From the NCBI GenBank assembly GCA_030386875.1, contig CM059567.1, positions 78,919,130-78,983,129 of the forward strand: a DNA stretch of 64,000 nt. Reading direction: 5' to 3'. How positions within the stretch are numbered: position 1 is the first letter of the stretch; every line of letters begins with the position of its first letter. The DNA is from Morinoia aosen (Eukaryota > Arthropoda > Malacostraca > Amphipoda > Talitridae). The notes beneath the pieces are model-generated. The model did no database searches. It was not told the DNA's origin and saw only the letters and a list, made by a program, of their open reading frames with translations. Positions 58,101-63,653 of the stretch are shown here, piece after piece. Both the position numbers and the translations under genes were made by a program.

Positions 58101-61100
58101 CAGATAATTTCCATAGAACTTGTCCTTGTAAGGCATCATTTTTAAAATTTTCACTTAATCCATTCTAGCGAAGCCGGTTTACAATGTACTAACCCTCGTT
58201 TGTATTACATCACATTTTGTAGACAACCACGCCTAAAGCAACAGGGGATAAACTGTCTTGTAAGGAAACAAATGCATAAAAACCGATTACCCCACCTAGC
58301 CTATGATTATGAAATTTGTATCCTAAATACACCATTAACAAGTTGCAACTGCGAGTGATTCGTGTTCGATTAATTAGCTTAAACCTCCCCAAACGTAACA
58401 AAAGCGTTCCAAAGAGAAGGATGGAGGCACCTTTTAGTATGGAATCTAGGAAACTGGTAATCTATGCACAAGGTGTATAAACCTCAAAAGTTGAGAAAGA
58501 AGCGTGTGAAACAAGATAAAAGTTGAAGAAGAAAGTAGCAGGTGCTGAAAAATGGAACAGTGAACAGAAAAATAAGTCCATAACAAAACAAAAAATGAAT
58601 ATTTTATTTCAAAAATAAGAAGGCTTACCTAACCTTTAGCTCGGGACCTCACATATTCCTACTTGGAGCGCTAATTCTCATAGATACAATGGTTGCATCT
58701 CCCTAAGGGGTGACTCGCGTAAGAGGAGCGTAAAGAACAACAAAAAGGGAGAGAACTCTTACAATTGACCGAGTTGATACAATTGAATCTTTTCAGAGGG
58801 GTGTTGATCTCAGAATAATTTCCTGCAATAACTTAACGTGGGTAATTTAAAACCATCATGTCAAAATACTGTCCGCAGATTAATTTCAGGATAGTTCTTC
58901 ACAACTTGGATGTCAAAAATTTCCCCGTCTTTGTTGACCAGATGGCTATGCTCTGCCAAGGAAGTCTCCTGTCGCGAGTGTCTGTGACGGCCTGGTGACA
59001 GCTACGCTGGGCGAGAGCGCGCTAACTAACTCAGGTCAGTGCGGCCAGTAGATTTCTGACAGAAGGCTGGGGGTCACTTGATCAGCTCAAATTCCCATTA
59101 CATGTCTTTTCAGCGCATTCCGTGAGGAACTCAATTTGCGAAAGATACACACGTAGCTCGTGCTGATACACAACGTGGAAATTCATCAATGAAATGCATA
59201 AATCACGTACACAAAAATGCTTCTTAAAAAACAAACATTTTATTTTAACAAAAAGGCCTACTATACTCTCAACTCACGACCACACATTTTTTTCCCTGAG
59301 AGCGCTAATTCCCATTGATACAAAAGTTGTATCCTCTGAAGAACATCATTATATCTAGCAACTTGATGTTATGAAATAAATCATATTAGGTATATAAATA
59401 AATGTGAAAACCGACACACGCAGCAGGCAACCGGCTCTGCAGCAGTGCGCGAATCGTGAGGGGAGAAGGGGTGCACCACATCAGCAGATGGGAGGAGTAC
59501 GTAGGAGGTAGCGGCTGTGTAAGAAGCTAGCTCGGAAAATTACACATAGTATTACACAAGGGCAACTTGATTGTGTAGCATAGGAAAACAACGCATTGAA
59601 AGTAATTACCAACGAGAAAGGGAACTGTGGAAAATATGAACCTGAGCAGAATATGTTAGAGGGAAATGCGCGTGGCAATACCAATTTTTGTGACGCAGGG
59701 GACACGTCAGAGGTGACGCGTTAGAGGCACCAATCGCGAGATGCCACGTCACTAACAATTTGAGCGGGTAGCCCGCACCATCTACAGTGAGCGTCCTTTG
59801 TGCGGCGGGGGTATTTAAGGATAGCAAGGCGGGTAGCCGGCCTATTTGACCGGTGCAGTGGCAAGGATGTAGGCTTCCTGACGGCCAGAGGGGAGGTGAG
59901 AATACGTGGTTTAATTTATTGATAATTCATGTGGAGTCATCGAAACGTAGTACGTCTAACTTCTGGACGCAGTGATGCTAATTATTATTGAATTGCAGGC
60001 TTGATGTTTTTTTGTTATGTAACAAAGTGCTTTGTGATCTGTTTTGTGAAGCGGGGGGTAAAATACTCATCCGGATTGATTTCAAAGGGAAATAAATTAT
60101 GTTTGATTTTGAGAATTGAAGGGGAGTAAAGAAGTAATTCAATCAATGCCATGTGAAGTAGGTATGTTGCAGGGAATGAAGATTCAAATAGAGCTTGTCA
60201 CTTAAAATGATAATCATTCACAGGCGGGTTTGGGATAGCTGGCCTGCGCGGCAGCTGAGACCGCGGAGACGTGGGCTGTGAACGCCTAACATCCGAGGGC
60301 CTGTAGCGACACAACCGGCTGAGCGTTCGCAACCTTGCAGCGGGCAGCCAGCCTGGTATTCAACGCTAATGACAAAGCCTGGAGGCTGTGTTCGAGTCTC
60401 GACAGGCCAACGACAGGGTATTTACTCCAGTTGTAATAGTGAAGAATGAAGGGAAGAAGAGGCACGCCGAACAGTGCAGATCTTTGTTTGGCGCGCAGAG
60501 AGTGTTATGAATGTAGGCATCAAGTGCAAATTTACAAGGAGGTCTTCCTTATAATGAATACCGTGTGATAAGCAGGATTGATGTCCTGCAGCGAATTTTT
60601 CTCCGTTTGTCTATGTAACATCATTATGCCGGATAAAACTATCATGTCGCAGATCATTAACATCTTGCCTGAGGGCTCTGGTGCGAAAATGAGTGTTGCG
60701 ATAAAAATATGTTTACTTGTGCCAATTGTCCACGTGTTCATCTTGAACAGAATGTGTGTTAATCTTCCAATGTTTTTATTTTCCATGCCTATTATGTGGG
60801 TACCATGCAAGCACAAAGGTGTACTATATTCATTATGTGTGAGGGTTGAAAGTCCCTCTGCGTTACGTGCTCAGAGAGCATTGTTTTCGCGACATTGAAA
60901 TTATTTCCAAGGTTCAAATAAATTAATTGTGAAGTATTAAAGAGGATGTCTTGACCCTCAAAAAATTGTAAACATTATTTAAAAAACAATGATGGATGTT
61001 CCATCTCAGAATTTTAGGACTTGCAACACTGGAATCCTTGCTCCCAGAATGCGGACATCAAAAGCAAACGGCATAGTTAGCTACGAAGACCGGCACGCTC

Positions 61101-61688
61101 TGTGGCCCTCAACTGACCTGAGCACCACACACACAACGAAGTTTAGCAATTTAACATTCACGTGCGAATACACAGCACATTTGCAGGTGGAACATCTTTT
61201 CCATTTTATAGTTAAACGCAAAACGATGGCCATACAAAAGGAAAAATAATCGCATGCCAATCAAAGACGTTCCGTATCAGTGAAATACTCTCTTCCAGGC
61301 TTTTACCTTCGAGAGCTGAAAGATTTGCAACACTGCTCTTCTTACCTGTTGTTGAAGTAGCAACGTCAGCACTAAGCTTCCCAGCACCTGAAGAGGGAGC
61401 ATCTGCACTGAACATCTCAGCACCTAAAGAGGGAGCATTTGCATCACCGGACTTCTCAGCATCTGGAGAGGGAGCATCTGTAACACTGGACTTCTCAGCA
61501 TCTGGAGAGGGAGCATCTGCATCACTGGGCTTCCCGTCATCTTGAGGGATAATTTGAGGACCCGCAGCCGTGGCATTACTGTCGGGGAGGTTAATCCCAG
61601 GTTTAATTGATTCGGATGACAGAGAAGGTCCTGTAGCCAACACCACGCTCAACAAGAGAGCGAGCCCAAGCCTTGTTTTCTGCATCAT
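18437..61688 (-). CDS. membrane-anchored lipase-like protein, probable non-catalytic, with two alternative last exons (gene span)
   Basis: Nine-exon gene of the pancreatic lipase family (alpha/beta hydrolase, neutral TAG/phospholipase relatives). Exons: 61688-61307, 58057-57994, 54934-54783, 53456-53358, 36266-36105, 35459-35338, 33558-33465, 30515-30344, then either 23794-23449 (9A) or 19157-18437 (9B). All junctions are GT-AG and phases chain exactly (1,2,1,1,1,0,1,2), giving 1593 nt (530 residues) with 9A or 1968 nt (655 residues) with 9B. Order in the protein: signal peptide, Ala/Ser/Pro-rich repeats, lipase domain (FLYTK, IHGF, VIGLNLGAH, GLDPA, IGHTDFWPNGG, CDH), one transmembrane helix, cytoplasmic tail. 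The nucleophile Ser is Asn, while Asp (GLDPA) and His (CDH) remain, so loss of hydrolysis is inferred. A secreted-domain, cell-surface binding or lipid-carrier role is possible but not shown. Introns hold most transposons of the window. Confidence 0.88.
19384..19718 (-). mobile_element. SINE-like copy E
   Basis: Nearly full-length, subfamily with GGTGTGCTCCCGCACAAGATC, lacking part of the GATTAG tail. It lies just upstream (sense strand) of exon 9B, in the terminal intron. Target duplication not clear. Confidence 0.8.
19719..20909. other. intronic stretch, unassigned
   Basis: Lies between exons 9A and 9B. Nothing recognised. Confidence 0.4.
20910..21229 (-). mobile_element. SINE-like copy F, degenerate
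   Basis: Matches the middle of the family (AAGGCACCATTTAGAAT, CAGCAGTGAACCAAAAAAG, AAAGGCCAACC) with both ends lost. Old copy. Confidence 0.7.
21230..23448. other. intronic stretch between alternative last exons, unassigned
   Basis: Should include the 3' UTR of the 9A transcript just below 23449. Overlapping open frames on both strands at 21839-22289 are unrecognised. No transposon ends found. Confidence 0.4.
23449..23794 (-). CDS. lipase-like gene alternative last exon 9A (short membrane tail)
   Basis: Acceptor TTGTCCAG then C, which completes the Ser codon split by exon 8. It encodes SLGDYFLNTSANEPFALLD, the last lipase-domain strand (family pattern GKYYL.T....PFA). This is followed by a strong transmembrane helix (IIAAIVISVVAVVLVIICF), a basic stop-transfer patch (GIFKKK) and a short tail with an acidic segment before Leu-Leu (DDATDPLLG). 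It ends in TAA after NRPVDV; 114 residues plus stop. The topology inferred is type I: lipase domain outside, about 65-residue tail inside. The Leu-Leu is not a strict acidic dileucine sorting match. Confidence 0.85.
23795..25483. other. intron 8, distal part, unassigned
   Basis: AT-rich; a short open frame at 24405-24650 (plus) has no recognised family. Confidence 0.4.
25484..27099. mobile_element. inverted dimer of Tc1-like 5' halves (fold-back)
   Basis: A 1616-bp palindrome flanked by TA (25482-25483, 27100-27101). Each arm (about 796 bp) starts at the outside with CAGTGRCGCCAGRAAG and carries the N-terminal half of a Tc1 transposase, plus-strand on the left (from ATG 25827) and minus-strand on the right (from ATG 26756). 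The helix-turn-helix DNA-binding half is intact (LNCDEKTV, GRPRVTSAREDHAIK) up to the first catalytic Asp (LFSDE.KFN), where the arms meet at about 26280-26303. The second half with the remaining catalytic Asp/Glu is absent from both arms, so it cannot encode an active enzyme. The two ends are the same 5' end in opposite orientation. Confidence 0.92.
27483..27515. repeat. 33-bp perfect palindrome
   Basis: CATGTTTGATCAATCA, one G, then its exact reverse complement. A GATCAATC motif follows again at once. In intron 8. Confidence 0.75.
27516..30343. other. intron 8, proximal part, unassigned
   Basis: Nothing recognised in 2.8 kb. A minus frame at 28240-28500 contains a hydrophobic stretch but lacks the GDYFL motif of the known last exons. 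Confidence 0.4.
30344..30515 (-). CDS. lipase-like gene exon 8 (last common exon)
   Basis: A 172-nt exon with acceptor TTATTACAG and donor TCTAG|GTGAGT. It encodes LRCDHTIVTDYFIESFAYS, then RFLARPAKNYQAYLHG and CGSVAQYMGIFAS. It carries the Cys-x-His catalytic-His motif (CDH, His retained) and the C....(Q)YMG segment near the end of the lipase domain. It is noticeably GC-rich compared with its surroundings, as expected of coding sequence here. It ends in phase 2 and is compatible with both downstream last exons, 6.5 kb and 11.2 kb away. Confidence 0.9.
30951..31358 (-). mobile_element. SINE-like copy G
   Basis: Nearly full-length with an intact head stem. 13-bp duplication TCTTCATTTTATC (30938-30950) and TCTTCATTCTATC (31359-31371), one mismatch. 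In intron 7. Confidence 0.82.
31541..31615. repeat. short tandem repeat, about 19-20 bp x 3.8
   Basis: Units of the type TATCATGAACTATGTTGAG, with the last unit incomplete. In intron 7. Confidence 0.75.
32192..33219 (-). mobile_element. SINE-like copy H, split by a hAT-like MITE
   Basis: Halves 32192-32446 and 33116-33219 form one element with the duplication TTTCTCCTTTGA (32180-32191, 33220-33231). Diverged. In intron 7. Confidence 0.8.
32447..33115. mobile_element. hAT-like MITE inside SINE copy H
   Basis: A 669-bp insert with inverted ends CAGAGTGTCTACT (left) and CAGGGTGTCTACT (right, reversed). CAGRGTG-type ends are common in hAT elements. The flanking 8 bp (ATTAAACA and TTAATTCA) match only partly, so the duplication is uncertain. 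No transposase. Confidence 0.6.
33465..33558 (-). CDS. lipase-like gene exon 7
   Basis: A 94-nt exon, acceptor CTTCCAG and donor ACAG|GTGAGT. It encodes DCFGIYQSIGHTDFWPNGG then DFQPACKHKKTT. The IGH.DF.PNGG..QP.C motif is one of the strongest signatures of the pancreatic lipase family. Phase 0 in, phase 1 out. Confidence 0.92.
33787..34820. mobile_element. TTAA-flanked MITE, copy 2
   Basis: A 1034-bp relative of 4781-5891, in intron 6, bounded by TTAA (33783-33786, 34821-34824) with inverted ends GGAGAACAACCCAG and GGGGAACTACCCAG. The same internal plus-minus-plus module arrangement is present (34021-34100, 34409-34498, 34645-34710). No coding capacity. Confidence 0.72.
35338..35459 (-). 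CDS. lipase-like gene exon 6
   Basis: A 122-nt exon with acceptor TTGGTCCAG and donor GGAGT|GTGAGT. It completes the ITG joint and encodes GLDPANRGFLGTAAAERLD and ADAYYVDIIHSNSCNNWNV. It contains the catalytic-Asp motif GLDPA (Asp retained) and the D..YVD(I/V)IH segment of lipases. Phase 1 in, phase 0 out. Confidence 0.9.
36105..36266 (-). CDS. lipase-like gene exon 5: altered nucleophile elbow
   Basis: A 162-nt exon, acceptor TTGGCAG and donor ACAG|GTTAGC. It encodes YIQPLGQSVARLVEALH, then VHVIGLNLGAHIAGFAGK and FGRIT. In active family members the elbow reads GHS.G; here it is GLNLG, so both the His before the nucleophile and the Ser are replaced while the surrounding AH.AGFAGK is conserved. 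The codons are clearly CTC AAC CTG. The frame is open and splice sites are sound, so this looks like a genuine pseudoenzyme rather than a decayed gene. Confidence 0.9.
36267..37334. other. intron 4, 3' part, unassigned
   Basis: Contains a T-run and GC-rich segment at 37160-37320 next to the LINE 3' end, not identified. Otherwise nothing recognised. Confidence 0.4.
37443..37722. repeat. tandem duplication of about 139 bp in the LINE 3' UTR
   Basis: Two nearly identical head-to-tail copies, each from AAGT.CAGTGACTTCTAGG to AGATACTTCATTTCA, differing at a few bases. The plus-strand LINE fragment at 8800-9690 shows only one equivalent segment. Confidence 0.8.
37867..38931 (-). pseudogene. LINE reverse transcriptase, C-terminal part
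   Basis: Open frame of 354 codons carrying GVPQGSVLGPLLFLIF and FADDST, then the thumb and C-terminal region. It continues in the same frame upstream (38950-39516: CVNHYRPISVLPIISKIFEK, QYGFRSKKST) across a single TGA. It belongs to the LINE at 37335-39950. Confidence 0.88.
40069..41412 (-). pseudogene. I-like LINE ORF2, C-terminal part with RNase H
   Basis: Open for 447 codons after a TAA that interrupts SITA.SWGAD (41458-41460, same frame as the reverse transcriptase). RNase H catalytic set visible: YTDGSRGEGG, YSAEIHAIHLAL, YCDPLSVVNGL and WIPSHVGIGGNDAADTAA. A C-terminal zinc-knuckle-like C..C....H....C follows (CEFCNNSTLTVKHLIIEC). Confidence 0.9.
41458..42370 (-). pseudogene. I-like LINE ORF2, reverse transcriptase
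   Basis: Minus-strand frame read from the piggyBac edge (KFWTTGYFPPQWQHSIIIP, NNYRPIALTSCLCKLMERM) through FFDLEKAYDRTWRYG, GVPQGSVLSVTLFALKIND and LYVDDLQ (catalytic YVDD) to FLGLIFDDKLNWQQHI. It ends at the TAA at 41458. The piggyBac inserted directly upstream of KFW. Confidence 0.88.
42375..45306 (-). mobile_element. piggyBac element, apparently intact
   Basis: 2932 bp with TTAA duplications (42371-42374, 45307-45310) and 12-bp perfect inverted ends CCCTTTACGCCC. At the 5' end (right side) the 13-bp end is followed by a 3-bp spacer and a 16-bp palindrome GTGACGAATTCGTCAC (45275-45290), the same spacing plan as the 5' end of classical piggyBac. The palindrome recurs at 42509-42524, 134 bp from the other end, and imperfectly at 44928-44943. 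It is inserted in the reverse-transcriptase region of the I-like LINE and is therefore younger than it. Confidence 0.93.
42706..45075 (-). CDS. piggyBac transposase
   Basis: Three exons: 45075-45060 (MDEIS), 44654-44490 and 44375-42706, all GT-AG with matching phases, 1851 nt, 616 residues. The acidic N-terminal region is followed by the DDE_Tnp_1_7-type core with the expected catalytic Asp residues in LCVDEQLVSFKGR, HLLFFDNWFTSL and SMGGVDLADQLIS. The C-terminal Cys-rich domain reads NRCKRENCSG, VYCKKCNVSLCL and NCFESYHE. Cut-and-paste transposase acting at TTAA in the nucleus. No stop or frame change seen, so this copy could be functional. If the small first exons were not used, the 562-codon open frame (from 44394) would start without an ATG of its own near the splice site. 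Confidence 0.92.
45311..46723 (-). pseudogene. I-like LINE ORF2, endonuclease and linker
   Basis: ATG at 46723: MANVGILQWNCQGIRGKKDE, LQETKLW, GGVGIYVHS, LAGDFNGHSTIWG (APE-type endonuclease motifs), then a frame change near 46130 to DSPGDSDHCPILITYL (SDH motif of the endonuclease), KPWWAKELQESKKERE, a second frame change near 45670 and the start of the reverse transcriptase region up to the piggyBac junction. Confidence 0.85.
46767..48350 (-). CDS. I-like LINE ORF1, second module
   Basis: Begins with three CCHC-like knuckles (ICHKCQNYGHTAKHC, CKRCGETGHDSEQC, CMHCKRQHETGHREC), then a second folded domain (SKGLAYIYNYD, ILLTFRGSTPPEY), a second knuckle set (MCKKCLEYNHTAKRC, CGKCATKGHEATNC, CYHCGNNHKTGDRTC) and a basic Arg/Ser tail ending SPKRK. 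Its ATG overlaps the stop of the preceding frame as ATGA (48347-48350). It is probably the continuation of one ORF1 after a 1-nt shift, or a stop-restart pair. Nucleic-acid-binding protein of the LINE particle. Confidence 0.8.
   Translation of the reverse strand: MICHKCQNYGHTAKHCHNEANCKRCGETGHDSEQCGSALSCMHCKRQHETGHRECPKHMETEICKVQQEQRVNRRRAVQIVTGHSEIPISDTNTPTTHFNITMQENEKRKITPWLLEKCIANQIQGKPKSIRSGGKNTFIVELDHTRQKDEIQKIKDINNIPVQVTENNYVNLSKGLAYIYNYDFTNFEKFKQGLMENQIIKNVEPANWIKSRNTNAKAILLTFRGSTPPEYIDILGQDCKSRIYEYLDRPMMCKKCLEYNHTAKRCTGEEFVCGKCATKGHEATNCTENNLTCYHCGNNHKTGDRTCPEQRKQQELISIRTKQNVSREQALIIYHKRSPQLDQSYAQITRNRTDQIPKVPTPQPFMAATKNQTITEQNMAPPLCNEPGTTDNTTDTPETKPPQPSQRDHETCEKEILRIKPNPAQLLKSTINIETTAEGSENEEDGTSECNPIMRQEARRIFNEFKPPKQHKPSKTQNKKRPRSRSKSRSPTYSRNRHDKRQIYSDEEQSHYSRDSRIRDRSPKRK
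48347..49306 (-). CDS. I-like LINE ORF1, first module
   Basis: ATG at 49306; 319 codons. N-terminal Lys/Asn-rich region, a predicted coiled coil (VDQLEAKLNEVLNRL, IRKIENTLEKILEM), then the first copy of the folded domain (SFIIETRNKPQSERI, SKGLIYIQEYD, LLLTFNSYTTPDS, IVYPFINRQ) leading directly into the first knuckle set of the next frame. The end aligns with YEYLDRP before MCKKC in the second module, showing that the two frames were continuous in design. Confidence 0.8.
   Translation of the reverse strand: MYAKNKNKLKQRINPNKKNLSTATNVGATNPKTNNITRKISENNETFDQTTEKTPPEPNGATCKVDQLEAKLNEVLNRLAADDATKCINPDKHEVEKEAQNVDDRIRKIENTLEKILEMTKAQNIGKNSKIMGCEEENVRKQCKANKYTPISLNQEMTKNDHYTKFFSVKFKIEERNQINPFCLQEEIVKITGLKAKRITYSGKDSFIIETRNKPQSERITRLNNVDGINCQISEHPYYNQSKGLIYIQEYDVDNMEDFVEGLKSQYNISDAVRASFIKTRFSQTTPLLLTFNSYTTPDSIYIPGEKSDTIVYPFINRQ
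49763..50092 (-). pseudogene. LINE endonuclease fragment (CR1/L2-like)
   Basis: Minus-strand frame with GIIISDLSDHFPVFLI, the last endonuclease motif of CR1/L2-type LINEs, followed by a linker (NEYNLGTMRTVLEEL, NVDEAILNLTE). It lies immediately upstream (sense strand) of the I-like LINE and in the same orientation as the CR1/L2-like LINE on its other side. Its linker appears to overlap rather than abut that LINE's first codons, so it may come from another copy. Confidence 0.7.
50093..51588. other. intron 4 stretch, unassigned
   Basis: A 118-codon minus frame (50089-50445) is not recognised. No element ends found. Confidence 0.4.
51602..51932 (-). mobile_element. SINE-like copy I, head-truncated
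   Basis: Complete at the GATTAG side but stops at GAGCGCTAATT, losing the last part of the head. It is nevertheless bounded by a perfect 13-bp duplication GGTACGGTATAGA (51589-51601, 51933-51945). This is a 5' truncation at insertion and shows that the GATTAG side is the 3' tail. Confidence 0.88.
51946..53357. other. intron 4, 5' part
   Basis: Contains a cluster of small hairpins at 52528-52609: CTCCTTGAAGGAG, AGGCG(TACCTT)CGCCT around 577-592, and TGCCC(TTGC)GGGCA at 52596-52609. Otherwise unassigned. Confidence 0.4.
53358..53456 (-). CDS. lipase-like gene exon 4
   Basis: A 99-nt exon with acceptor TTGCCCAG and donor TTAA|GTAAGT. It encodes MLEKDAGSNVITVQWQSQAG and YNFSYKAYNETL. This is the NVI.VDW..GA segment of the family, here with Gln in place of the usual Asp (VQW). 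The phases (1 in, 1 out) join exon 3 and exon 5 exactly. It is followed by the 17-kb intron 4, the largest intron of the gene. Confidence 0.85.
54241..54630 (-). mobile_element. SINE-like copy J
   Basis: Nearly full-length, GGTGTGTTCCTACACAAGATC subfamily, head intact (CCCCCTGAGGGG). Flanks TGTATGAAG and TGTGAATGAAG may be a decayed duplication. In intron 3. Confidence 0.8.
54783..54934 (-). CDS. lipase-like gene exon 3
   Basis: A 152-nt exon, acceptor CTTACAG and donor GAAA|GTGAGT. It encodes KGYENGEEYEIISADNN and then a stretch ending FIMIHGFQSWATKPWILKLK. The IHGF.S motif (oxyanion-hole strand and following turn) followed by W...L. is diagnostic for pancreatic-family lipases. A SINE copy lies 150 bp downstream in intron 3. 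Confidence 0.88.
54935..57018. other. intron 2 stretch, unassigned
   Basis: Short open frames only; 56181-56474 (plus) is unrecognised. No element ends seen. Confidence 0.4.
57033..57636 (-). mobile_element. SINE-like copy K with a 240-bp internal insertion
   Basis: Target duplication ATCCAATCAGATAG (57019-57032) and ATCCAATTAGATAG (57637-57650). The family sequence is interrupted at about 57108-57340 by an unrelated, relatively GC-rich segment (for example GCATTGCGGCAGAACCGCAC). The rest is close to consensus, with a perfect head stem. Confidence 0.82.
57994..58057 (-). CDS. lipase-like gene exon 2
   Basis: A 64-nt exon flanked by a CCCCAG acceptor and an AA|GTGAGA donor, phase 1 in and phase 2 out. 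It encodes NNNGSHTPLMIDIDSAFLYT. The FLYTK ending matches the first beta-strand motif (F.LYTR.N) of pancreatic-family lipases. It is too short to be found as an open frame and was placed from phase and family position. Confidence 0.75.
58366..58709 (-). mobile_element. SINE-like copy L
   Basis: Diverged full-length copy in intron 1. Duplication GTGATTCGTGT (58355-58365) and GTGACTCGCGT (58710-58720), two differences, consistent with an older insertion. Confidence 0.78.
59224..59342 (-). mobile_element. SINE-like copy M, head fragment
   Basis: Only the last third of the family on the plus strand is present (AACAAAAAGGCCTAC, GAGCGCTAATTCCCATTGAT and a perfect head stem GATACAA...TTGTATC). The tail half is missing. 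Confidence 0.75.
59343..61306. other. intron 1 stretch with GC-rich islands
   Basis: GC-rich segments at about 59590-59900 and 60220-60420. The first contains TATTTAA (59811-59817) and, 80 bp on, GGGGAG|GTGAGA, which could be a plus-strand TATA element and splice donor. The second contains GTTCGAGTCTC, resembling a tRNA B box, without a foldable tRNA around it. Open frames on both strands at 60532-60898 are not recognised. Confidence 0.35.
61307..61688 (-). CDS. lipase-like gene exon 1: signal peptide and repeat linker
   Basis: Starts at the first of two adjacent ATG codons (61688 and 61685). No ATG lies upstream in this frame near the start, only a TTG. Residues 1-25 form a typical signal peptide (MMQKTRLG, then a Leu/Val core, then LSSES). 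Residues about 50-110 are a low-complexity linker with four imperfect 12-13-residue repeats of the type DAPSPDAEKS, matching a 36-39 bp minisatellite at about 61380-61530. The exon ends at a GAAG|GTAAAA donor (phase 1) in the context LSALEG. The linker resembles the spacer in exon 1 of the neighbouring paralogue in position but not in sequence. Confidence 0.8.
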
Positions 61689-61910
61689 CCACAAAAGTTC
61701 AATTCTCCTCTTCAAACAATATTTAGTTTATGCACTTTTCTGCTTTTCCTAAAATTGATGATGTCCTGTATAGCAGGAGTAAAATGAAACAGTTAGTCTC
61801 ACAGTGGAGAATTGCCGATTAATATACTATTAAATGGTTATTTCACGTATAATGAAGGATGCGCCGAAAAGAGGAGCTGAGCTTGGGAACTTAATTTTAT
61901 AATCAGTCGA

Positions 61911-62277
61911 CGATTAGATAAGATTAGATTATTAGTTAGTTTAAGCCTCCCTATCCGCAACGAAGGCGATCCAAAAAGAGGAAAGAAGAAGGCACCATTT
62001 AGAATGGATTTAAGGGAACGTGGAATCTATGCAGAAAGGGCACAGAAACAGTAAGATGAGAAAGAAGTTTATGAAACAAGATCAAAGTTGAAGAAGAAAG
62101 TAGTAGGTGCTGAAAAACAGGACAGCAGTGAACCGAAAAAAGATGGTCTGTAACAAAATAAAAGCCTATTCTATTTGGACAAAAATAAAGCCTACCTAGT
62201 CTTTAGCTCAGGCCCTTACATACTCCCCCTGAGAGCGCTAATTCCCATAGATACAATAGTTGTATTCCCCTGAGGGG
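61911..62277 (-). mobile_element. SINE-like copy N
   Basis: Full-length 367-bp copy close to consensus, duplication ATAATCAGTCGA (61899-61910, 62278-62289). It lies about 220 bp upstream of the ATG of the lipase-like gene, so it may sit in or near its promoter. Confidence 0.88.
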
Positions 62278-62289
62278 ATAATCAGTCGA

Positions 62290-63646
62290 ATGACATGCAA
62301 ACAAGCACTAGCATAGAGTACATTAAATGCTTAAATCGAGGATCAAGTACAGCTCTGGGGAGTTGATATATGCAATGACCCAAAATATTTTCAAGTGAAG
62401 TGATCACAAAAATTATACTACTAATATAAGCCAAATAAGAAAGGGATAAAATACGAGAATTATTACAATTCTTTTCAACGTTGTTGGTATATCAGACATT
62501 TTTTCTCTTTATGCAATGACTGCTAGCAAACTATGTCCAAGATTTAGTATCAATGAAATAAATTGCTAATAGTTGCTTGACAGAGCATTCTATAGCAAAT
62601 AAAATCTGTCGACTCACGGTCGTTTCCGGCAGTTACGGGAGCTTTCACAGATTAAGTGACATCCCAAAGGCAAAAAAATGTCTGCATTGTGACTATCACA
62701 ACTCGCCACACTGGCAAAAGTAAACAATTACCTCAAATAGTTAAAAGGGTGAGGTGAGAAAAAAAATATAAACGAAGATGCTCGGATATGAGGTCAGTGG
62801 CACGATATGCTGGCCACGAGAGAAGCATATAACGGAACGGCAGGACTCGCCTACATACAAATGTCGACCCACAACAAATTCCCACATCAAGGTCTACTGG
62901 CTCGGTCGTGCATGGCTAGGGGTTTTCAGTGAGGAGCACTTTTTCCCCAAGGGACACAGACCAAGGTAGACCCGAACAGGATAGCTTTTGTCTCCTGGAG
63001 GTCGGCTCAGGAATTTCACCCTGGACAGCGTCAAGTCCTCAAAATGCGCAGAAAGACAAACCCCTACCTTGCCCTCACGTTGAGAAAACCTAGTCCCACC
63101 ACCCTGCCTTAGGGCAGTCTATAAATAGGAAAGCTCATGGACGTGGAATTGAGAACGGAACACTGAGGCGATGGCAGCGAGTTCTTGGTCAATCAGGGCC
63201 AAGCGATCATCATGGGTGTAGGCGTATGAGTCGGATGGTCAGCAAGACTAAATTAGTAGAAAGTTCAGTCTGTACTAGCTGAGATTACGCATTATTCATA
63301 AACCTGGCAAGAAGCCTTCTTCACGTAAGAGTGAGGACGTGAAATCTCCAACATATCATTTAGGGTAAAAATAACTCTTTTCTAATGCTCTTCTACATCT
63401 ACAATAGGCCACAAAGGCCTTAAGAAGTTCAGCACAGCCATTAAAAATTTTTGTAAAATTTTAGAGATGACTCAGGAGCCCAGGGGTCGTCACTCCCCTT
63501 CAGAGCAACAAAAAATATGATCACTTGACTTTGCTCTGCCCTGGGGACGCCTTGACAATCAACATCCCTGACCAAATACAGTTAAGGCGCGATTCTGATC
63601 AGCACTCAACTGAGCGCGCACGTACAATGCTGGTAGCTATAACTCG
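62290..63646. other. upstream flank, mostly unassigned
   Basis: A 63-codon plus frame (62778-62969) and neighbouring sequence to 63650 have moderately higher GC than the flanks and may belong to an unidentified repeat. Confidence 0.35.
63120..63128 (+). promoter_or_regulatory. TATA-box candidate, plus strand
   Basis: TATAAATAG in a GC-rich context (GGGCAGTC before, GAAAGCTC after) with an initiator-like TTGAGAACGG about 30 bp downstream. It could be the promoter of an unseen plus-strand gene or of a repeat. No coding sequence follows in the window. Confidence 0.3.
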
Positions 63647-63653
63647 GCCAGCA

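Noticed and set aside
60330-60420. tRNA gene or tRNA-derived SINE head
   Set aside because: GTTCGAGTCTC resembles a B box, but no A box or cloverleaf stems could be drawn around it.
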